A stretch of 64,000 nucleotides of DNA from Paenibacillus antri (GTDB lineage: Bacteria; Bacillota; Bacilli; Paenibacillales; YIM-B00363): the NCBI RefSeq assembly GCF_005765165.1, contig NZ_VCIW01000004.1, positions 148,542-212,541 of the forward strand, read 5' to 3'. Position 1 is the stretch's first letter; each line of letters opens with the position of its first letter. The notes below the pieces were generated by a model, which saw nothing but the letters and a program-made list of their open reading frames with translations, ran no database searches and was not told the origin of the DNA. Positions 58,713 through 64,000 of the stretch are shown piece after piece. A program made the translations under genes and the position numbers.

Positions 58713-60344
58713 ATGGTTCGGGTACTGGTCGTTGACGACGAAAAGGAAATTCGCAAGGGTCTGGTCACGCAGCTCCCGTGGGCGGAGTGGGGCGTCGACG
58801 AGGTGTCGGACGCCGACGACGGGGATACGGCGCTTGAGCTTGCGAGACGCTGCCGACCCGATCTTATCGTCACCGACATCCGGATGCCGCGCATGAGCGG
58901 TCTTCAATTGATCGAGGAACTGGTGCGCGCCGGCTACGACGGAAGCTTGATCGTCATTAGCGGCTATGACGACTTCCACTACGCGAAGGACGCTTTCAAG
59001 ATGGGGGTGTCGGATTACTTGCTGAAGCCGATCAGCAAGGACGAATTGTCCAAGGCCGTGGCGTTCGCGCTCCAACGGATGCGCGAACGGCAAGCCCTCG
59101 AGCAGAACCGCAGCATGGTTCAGCAAGGGTATGAATCGGCGATACCGAAAATCCGGGAAGAACTGCTTCGCGAATTGACCGAACAGCCTTACCGCGACAG
59201 CCAAGCGCTGCGCATCGAGCATAAGCTCGAGCAGTTGAAGCTGAGCTGGCTGCTCCAATCCCGGCTGCGGCCGGTCGTCTTCGGCATCGATAGTTTGAAG
59301 GCGATTGCAGGGACCGAATCGCCGTCGGATAAGGACGCTCTGCTTGCGGCCATGGGCGAGCGGTTAGAACTCATTTTCCAAGAGAAGTCGCCGATACGTT
59401 ACGTTCTGTTTCGGTCCCGAACGGACGATTGGATCGCGTTGTTCGGAGAAGACGAAGGGAACGGCTTCGCGGACGTCGACGCGTTATCCGCGGAGGCCTG
59501 CGCGAAGGTGAGCGAGATGCTTCACATTCGGATCAGCCGAGGCTGCGCCGACGAATCCGGCACCGTTCGGGAGCTGTACGAGGTGTGCCGCAGAGCCGTA
59601 GAGCGATTGGCGCACTACAAAGTGCGCGGCATTTCGGCAGGTTCGGACGAGGAGGAGCCGGACGGCGACGAACGGCTCGGCGATCCGCTCTCGAGCGCGA
59701 AGGGGATCGTGGAGCTGATGAAATACGGTACGCAGCAGGACGTGCGCGAGGCGCTCGGAGGCTTTCCGAAGCTGGTCAAGTCCTGGAATGTCCGCCATCC
59801 GAAGGATCTACAGCAGCGAACGTTCGAGTGGCTGCTCGACGTATTCCGAACCGCGCAGCGAACGGCCGGTTGGCGGGAGAACGCGTGGGAGAGAAATCCG
59901 ATCGTGCTCTGGGAGCATCTGGAACGGTTCGATACGCTGGAATCGCTGCAGCAGCAGGTGATCGATCAGCTGCTGAAAGCTTCGGAGAGCATTAAGGTGC
60001 AATCCGATTCAAGAAGTCAGATCGTACATGAAGCGATGCGAATTATTAAGCAGCGATTTCAGGAAAATTTGACGCTGCAGACGGTGGCCGAGCAAGTGCA
60101 TGTGACGCCGGTGTGGCTCAGCAAGCTGTTCAAGAAAGAAACCGAGATGAACTTCTTGGAATTCATCACTGACGTTCGGATGCAGAAGGCGGCGGAGCTG
60201 TTATCCGACCTGACCTATAAGGTATATCAAATCAGCTTCCTCGTCGGCTACCAAGACCCGGTCCATTTCTCCAAACTGTTCAAGCGGAAATACGGTTGTA
60301 CGCCGCAGGAGTACCGAAACAGCAGGGGGAATCAGCATGCCTAA
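58713..60344 (+). CDS. YesN-type response regulator (receiver plus AraC HTH)
   Basis: 543 aa. The receiver (residues 1-120) has the acidic pair Asp8-Asp9, phospho-acceptor Asp55 in LIVTDIRMPRMSG and switch Lys in YLLKPI. A long linker of about 300 residues follows. The C-terminal 100 residues are an AraC-type double helix-turn-helix (TLQTVAEQVHVTPVWLSKLFKKE, VYQISFLVGYQDPVHFSKLF). This is the YesN layout, common in Paenibacillus next to sugar ABC transporters. It overlaps the kinase gene by 8 bases, so they form a pair. The likely target is the permease operon just downstream. The ATG at 58713 has AGGAG 9 bases upstream. Confidence 0.94.
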   Translation: MVRVLVVDDEKEIRKGLVTQLPWAEWGVDEVSDADDGDTALELARRCRPDLIVTDIRMPRMSGLQLIEELVRAGYDGSLIVISGYDDFHYAKDAFKMGVSDYLLKPISKDELSKAVAFALQRMRERQALEQNRSMVQQGYESAIPKIREELLRELTEQPYRDSQALRIEHKLEQLKLSWLLQSRLRPVVFGIDSLKAIAGTESPSDKDALLAAMGERLELIFQEKSPIRYVLFRSRTDDWIALFGEDEGNGFADVDALSAEACAKVSEMLHIRISRGCADESGTVRELYEVCRRAVERLAHYKVRGISAGSDEEEPDGDERLGDPLSSAKGIVELMKYGTQQDVREALGGFPKLVKSWNVRHPKDLQQRTFEWLLDVFRTAQRTAGWRENAWERNPIVLWEHLERFDTLESLQQQVIDQLLKASESIKVQSDSRSQIVHEAMRIIKQRFQENLTLQTVAEQVHVTPVWLSKLFKKETEMNFLEFITDVRMQKAAELLSDLTYKVYQISFLVGYQDPVHFSKLFKRKYGCTPQEYRNSRGNQHA

Positions 60345-62145
60345 GGCTCCCCTTCTCGATCTGGGTCGATTCTCGATCCGGTATCAGGTGATCCTCTTGT
60401 TTTTCTTGATCATCGCGCTTCCTTTTATATTTATCGGTTATTTCTCTTATTCCAAATCGGTCCAGGCGATCCAGAACGTCAGCTCCCTGATTTCTAAGGA
60501 AATGATGGACAAGAACGCGAACAATTTGGATAACTATCTCGATTTAGTAGACCGCGCGCAGAACGACATTATGTATTCGCCGGACATGCAGCATTTGCTC
60601 AGCATCGAACCGGCCGACAGCTTGGAGGAGATGGAAATCGCTTCCAAGCTGATCCAATATTCCACGGATCTGAGCAGCAACGCGCATGCGTACTCGATTC
60701 GCATCTTCCCGATCGAGCCTTCCCGGTATCCGACCTTCACGCATTCGATCTATCAGAATGTCGACGTGGAGAAGGAAGAGTGGTTTCGGGACGGGGGCGC
60801 GATGAAGTCCCCGTTCTGGCAGCTGTTCCTGCCGAGCGACAACCCTTACCTGTACAAGGAGCCTATTCTTTCCTTAATCAAGCAAATTTACGGTTTAAAT
60901 AAGACGCAACCGCTCGGCTTCGTCGCGGCCGACATTAAGGTCAGCACGCTTAGCGACTATCTGGCTCCCGTCATCATGATGGATCAACAGCAGGTTATGC
61001 TGATCGACGAGCAGGGGACGATCGTCTACCATCAGGACCAAACGCTCATCGGTACGTCCGTCGCTTCGTCCGCGTTGAGCGAATATCTCCGGAAGAGACC
61101 GGGAAGCGACGTCACGATCGCGATCGACGGCGACGAATATATGGTGACGTCCGCGACGCTGGCGCACAACGGGTGGAAGCTCGTCAGTCTGCTCCCCGTA
61201 TCGTTGTTAACCCGGCCGATCTCGGGCATCGAACAAATCAGCTTCCTGTTTCTCTTCTTTTATTTCGGACTTTCCGTCTTTACGGTCGCTTATTTGACCT
61301 CCCGCTTCACGAACCCGATCCAAAAGCTCGTACAGGCGATGCGCATGGTAGAGCGGGGGGATTTGCTTCCCAGACTTCCGCAAGTGAAGCGGATGGACGA
61401 AATCGGTTGGCTGTACCATGGGTTCGATAACTTGGTACAGCGCATCGATCAGCTGGTGCAGAACGCGGAGAAAGCGGCGAAAGATAAGAAAGAACTGGAG
61501 TTTCAAGTGCTCACGCACCAAATTAATCCGCACTTCCTATACAACACGTTGGAGGCGATCCGCTGGAAAGCGGAAAGCCGGAAGTCCGACGACATCAGCG
61601 AGATGGTCCGGTCGCTCGGCAATTTGCTCCGGTTAAGCTTGAACGACGGCCGCGAGATGTCGACGGTGGAACGGGAGATCGAGCATGTAAAAGCATACGT
61701 GAGCCTCCAAACCGCTAGGCAGGATACGTCGATCCGCATCGTCTACCTGATCGACGAAGAAATCCTCCAGCTGCCTTGCTTGCGATTGTTGTTTCAGCCC
61801 CTGGTGGAAAACGCGATCAAGCACGGCACACGCTTCGCGGGTGAAGGGGAGACGGTGAAAGTCGTCATAACTGGTCGCATGGAATCGTCCGTGCTTCGAT
61901 TCGAAATTATCGACAACGGTCCGGGCATTCCCAAGGAGGTGCGGGCCGCATTGCTATCGCCGGAAAACGAGACGTCTTCGCAGCGGAAGGGCGTCGGCCT
62001 GCGCAACGTTCACGAGCGGTTGACGATCTATTTCGGCGAAAGATACGGCCTGCGCATTCGGAACGGCGACGAAGGCGGTACCGTCATCGAGCTGACGCAT
62101 CCGGTTCTAAACGGCGAGTCGACCGCTTCCGAAGCATCGGCATAA
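60337..62145 (+). CDS. YesM-type sensor histidine kinase
   Basis: 602 aa. One membrane helix (19-36), an extracytoplasmic sensor domain of about 250 residues and a second helix (about 300-322) are followed by a HAMP domain (TNPIQKLVQAMRMVERGDLL). The His_kinase domain has His399 in THQINPHFLYNTLEAIRW and the ATPase has LVENAIKHG, IIDNGPGIP and GVGLRNVHERL. This LytS/YesM-type kinase probably senses an extracellular sugar or oligosaccharide and phosphorylates the coupled YesN regulator. Its start overlaps the regulator's end by 8 bases, with AGGGGGAA upstream. A terminator follows. Confidence 0.95.
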   Translation: MPKAPLLDLGRFSIRYQVILLFFLIIALPFIFIGYFSYSKSVQAIQNVSSLISKEMMDKNANNLDNYLDLVDRAQNDIMYSPDMQHLLSIEPADSLEEMEIASKLIQYSTDLSSNAHAYSIRIFPIEPSRYPTFTHSIYQNVDVEKEEWFRDGGAMKSPFWQLFLPSDNPYLYKEPILSLIKQIYGLNKTQPLGFVAADIKVSTLSDYLAPVIMMDQQQVMLIDEQGTIVYHQDQTLIGTSVASSALSEYLRKRPGSDVTIAIDGDEYMVTSATLAHNGWKLVSLLPVSLLTRPISGIEQISFLFLFFYFGLSVFTVAYLTSRFTNPIQKLVQAMRMVERGDLLPRLPQVKRMDEIGWLYHGFDNLVQRIDQLVQNAEKAAKDKKELEFQVLTHQINPHFLYNTLEAIRWKAESRKSDDISEMVRSLGNLLRLSLNDGREMSTVEREIEHVKAYVSLQTARQDTSIRIVYLIDEEILQLPCLRLLFQPLVENAIKHGTRFAGEGETVKVVITGRMESSVLRFEIIDNGPGIPKEVRAALLSPENETSSQRKGVGLRNVHERLTIYFGERYGLRIRNGDEGGTVIELTHPVLNGESTASEASA

Positions 62146-62150
62146 CGAGT

Positions 62151-62180
62151 AAGGCACCCGAACATCGTTCCGGGTGCCTT
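62151..62180 (+). terminator. Terminator after the two-component genes
   Basis: AAGGCACCCG and CGGGTGCCTT form a perfect 10-bp stem with a 10-nt loop, followed by CTTTATTTTA. Confidence 0.88.
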
Positions 62181-62252
62181 CTTTATTTTATGTTTAAGAA
62201 TCACCTAGTAAAAAACAACAATGCGTCGTACAAAGCAACGAGGGCTAGACGA

Positions 62253-62258
62253 TATAAT
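62253..62258 (+). promoter_or_regulatory. Candidate -10 element of the sugar permease operon
   Basis: A consensus TATAAT stands 29 bases before the TTG start. No matching -35 hexamer is visible at 16-18 bp, which fits a promoter needing an activator such as the YesN-type regulator. Confidence 0.4.
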
Positions 62259-62287
62259 GGCAACAAATAGGACGGAGGAGAATCGGA

Positions 62288-63262
62288 TTGAAAACTAATG
62301 CACTTGCGGACATCGAAACCGTACCATCCATTGACCCTGGACGCAAAGTCCGTAAAAATTCCTTCTGGACGAAAGTAAAAAAACAACATGTTTTATTGTG
62401 GATGTCCGTTCCGATCATGGTTCATCTTGCCGTCTTCCAATTCGTTCCGTTATGGGGCTGGTTGATGGCCTTCAAGGATTACAAGATCGGCAGGAGCATC
62501 TGGAGCGCGGAATGGGTAGGATTGAAGCATTTCGAAATATTGCTTCAGCACGATCAATTTTTGCAAGCGCTTCGAAATAACTTCGCCATGAACGTCATGC
62601 AGCTGGTCGCCGGCACCGTCTGCGCCGTCGGATTGGCCGTCGTGCTGAGCGAGCTGAGGAGCAAGTGGTTCGTCCGCGTCGTGCAGACGATGACTTACTT
62701 GCCGCACTTCGTCTCGATGGTCGTCGTCGCCAACATCTTCGTCATGCTGCTCTCTCCCGATCGAGGGTTGCTCAACGACTTGCTGGTGAAGCTGGACTGG
62801 ATCGACGAGCCGATCTTCTTCTTCGGCCAGGCGACATGGTTCTGGGTGCTGCACACGATCATTCTCACCTGGAAGGGCTTCGGCTGGAGCGCAATCATCT
62901 ACTTAGCGTCGATCGCCGGCATTGATCCAAGCTTGTACGACGCGGCTCACGTGGACGGAGCGAACCGGTGGCAACGCGTCAAATATATCGTCATTCCGTG
63001 CATCATTCCGACGCTCGTCCTGCTGACGATCCTCAGCATCGGCAACTTGCTCACCGGCGGATTCGAATCGCAATTCCTGCTCGGCAACGTCATCACCGCG
63101 GAATATTCCGAAGTCATCTCGATCGTGGCGCTGCGTCTCGGCCTTAATCAAGGCGACTTCTCCTTCGGTACCGCCGTCGGCATCTTTAACTCCCTCGTCA
63201 GTCTTACGATGGTGTTGATCGTGAACGCCATCGCCAGAAAATATCAAACCAACCTCTTTTAA
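62288..63262 (+). CDS. Sugar ABC transporter permease (LplB type)
   Basis: 324 aa with six predicted membrane helices and the permease EAA-loop DAAHVDGANRWQRVKYIVIP, which contacts the ATPase. The length, basic N-terminus and PHFVSMVVVANIFVMLLSPDRG segment match LplB-type permeases that import oligosaccharides in Paenibacillus. No ATPase or binding protein lies in the window. A shared MsmX-like ATPase elsewhere is normal for this class, and the binding protein probably follows to the right. The start is a TTG with GGAGGAG about 6 bases upstream. It is followed 21 bases later by the partner permease. Confidence 0.93.
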   Translation: MKTNALADIETVPSIDPGRKVRKNSFWTKVKKQHVLLWMSVPIMVHLAVFQFVPLWGWLMAFKDYKIGRSIWSAEWVGLKHFEILLQHDQFLQALRNNFAMNVMQLVAGTVCAVGLAVVLSELRSKWFVRVVQTMTYLPHFVSMVVVANIFVMLLSPDRGLLNDLLVKLDWIDEPIFFFGQATWFWVLHTIILTWKGFGWSAIIYLASIAGIDPSLYDAAHVDGANRWQRVKYIVIPCIIPTLVLLTILSIGNLLTGGFESQFLLGNVITAEYSEVISIVALRLGLNQGDFSFGTAVGIFNSLVSLTMVLIVNAIARKYQTNLF

Positions 63263-63283
63263 ACGATTGGAGCGAATGCATCT

Positions 63284-64000
63284 ATGCCAATTCATCGGAC
63301 TAGGGGAGAACTGGCCGTCGACGTATTGTTCTACGTTTTCCTAAGCGTCGCCGCCTTTACTACCGTTTATCCTTTCATTTACTTGCTCGTCATTTCGCTG
63401 AACGAGACGCAGGATGCGCTTCGAGGCGGATTGTACTTCTGGCCGAGGAAATTTACTTTTGAAAACTATCTCTATGTCTTCGAAAACCAGAGACTCGCCA
63501 GAGCTTCGTTAAACTCCGTCCTTAGAACCGTCATCCAAACCGTCTTGTCCGTCTTCGCCTGCGGGATGCTCGCCTACGTGCTCAGCCGCAAGACGTTCAT
63601 GTTTCGGAAGGCGTTCAGCCTCACGCTTGTCGTTACGATGTACGTGAGCGGCGGGCTCATTCCGACGTACCTCTTGATCAAGAATCTCCACTTGTTGAAC
63701 ACGTTCGCCGTATACATCGTGCCCGGCCTCGTCAGCGCATTCTACATTTTCATTATGCGTACGTTCTTCGAACAGCTGCCTGACGGTCTCGTCGAATCGG
63801 CCTATATCGACGGCGCGAACGACTTCAGCATATTCACCCGAATCATTATGCCGATCAGTCTTCCGGTCCTCGCGACGGTCGCGCTCTACGTCGCGGTAAG
63901 CGAATGGAACGCATGGTTTGACAATTACTTGTATAACAGCCGGAACGAAAATCTTGCGGTCTTGCAATACGAGCTGCAGAAAATGATCCAGGTCGTCGAG
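63284..64000 (+). CDS. Carbohydrate ABC transporter permease (YtcP/MalG-like), partial
   Basis: The frame is open from the ATG at 63284 to the window edge, giving 239 residues without a stop. The N-terminus has a membrane helix after a short basic stretch and the segment YPFIYLLVISLNETQDALRG. The EAA loop is ESAYIDGANDFSIFTRIIMP, and the sequence continues with ATVALYVAVSEWNAWFDNYL. It is the second inner-membrane subunit, forming a heterodimer with the preceding permease. About 50 residues should remain to the right. GGAG lies 11 bases upstream of the start. Confidence 0.92.
   Translation, partial: MPIHRTRGELAVDVLFYVFLSVAAFTTVYPFIYLLVISLNETQDALRGGLYFWPRKFTFENYLYVFENQRLARASLNSVLRTVIQTVLSVFACGMLAYVLSRKTFMFRKAFSLTLVVTMYVSGGLIPTYLLIKNLHLLNTFAVYIVPGLVSAFYIFIMRTFFEQLPDGLVESAYIDGANDFSIFTRIIMPISLPVLATVALYVAVSEWNAWFDNYLYNSRNENLAVLQYELQKMIQVVE

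Noticed and set aside
1..64000. CRISPR arrays, tRNA or rRNA genes and insertion sequences.
   Set aside because: No regularly spaced repeats, cloverleaf-like CCA-ended sequences, rRNA signatures or transposase motifs were noticed on reading; a dedicated scan was not possible.

Overview
The window is about 60% GC and reads as chromosome of a Gram-positive, endospore-forming Bacillales species, most likely Paenibacillaceae (Paenibacillus or Cohnella type). The signs are strong GGAGG ribosome binding sites with frequent GTG and TTG starts, YesM/YesN two-component genes beside LplB-type sugar permeases, an SLH-domain surface protein, a copper-amine-oxidase-like stalk protein, an MreB paralogue and many Gfo/Idh/MocA sugar oxidoreductases. 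No rRNA, tRNA, insertion sequence, prophage or CRISPR array was seen. No gap between genes exceeds 300 bases.

Layout. 1-294: start of a lipoprotein gene that leaves the window. 417-3572: membrane sugar dehydrogenase set (Tat-exported subunit 3, GMC flavoprotein, cytochrome c lipoprotein) with a convergent tatA. 3678-9000: IclR regulator followed by FAH-family dehydratase, aldehyde dehydrogenase and YjhG/YagF-type xylonate dehydratase. Together these are the lower part of a Weimberg pathway from pentonate to 2-oxoglutarate. The same 17-bp palindrome lies over both the regulator promoter and the pathway promoter. 9019-22493: mostly separate genes (EcsC, creatininase family, DHH phosphoesterase, WsfD-like membrane protein with DUF6273, coiled-coil plus phosphodiester glycosidase pair, AAA-ATPase regulator, stalk-domain protein, L,D-transpeptidase, aldo/keto reductase, alditol oxidase family). 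22567-25295: adhE behind two Rex-like operators. 25341-26450: an ATPase with two P-loops.

26730-39742 is the most distinctive region. It looks like one long operon for an exported amino-sugar polymer: anchored glycosidase, HEAT-repeat membrane protein, processive-type GT2 synthase, a receiver protein with Glu at the phosphorylation site, a WbpA-type UDP-GlcNAc 6-dehydrogenase, GlmS, a TIM-barrel protein, a GlmU lacking its acetyltransferase half, GlmM and a secreted tail-fibre-like protein. The operon carries its own UDP-GlcNAc supply, and its glmS has no room upstream for a glmS ribozyme. Directly beyond, on the opposite strand, is an SLH-anchored protein whose TIM barrel is homologous to the one inside the operon.

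41422-46280: TPR protein, GT61 glycosyltransferase, hydroxyacid dehydrogenase, divergent MreB-like protein and an EamA transporter. 46508-58463: a sugar-catabolic series (two TIM-barrel isomerases, three Gfo/Idh/MocA oxidoreductases, AraC regulator, M55 peptidase, GH2 beta-mannosidase-like enzyme, DUF4091 protein, one unknown). 58713-64000: YesN/YesM two-component pair and two sugar ABC permeases, the second cut by the window edge. All functions are inferred from sequence patterns; none was confirmed by a database search.
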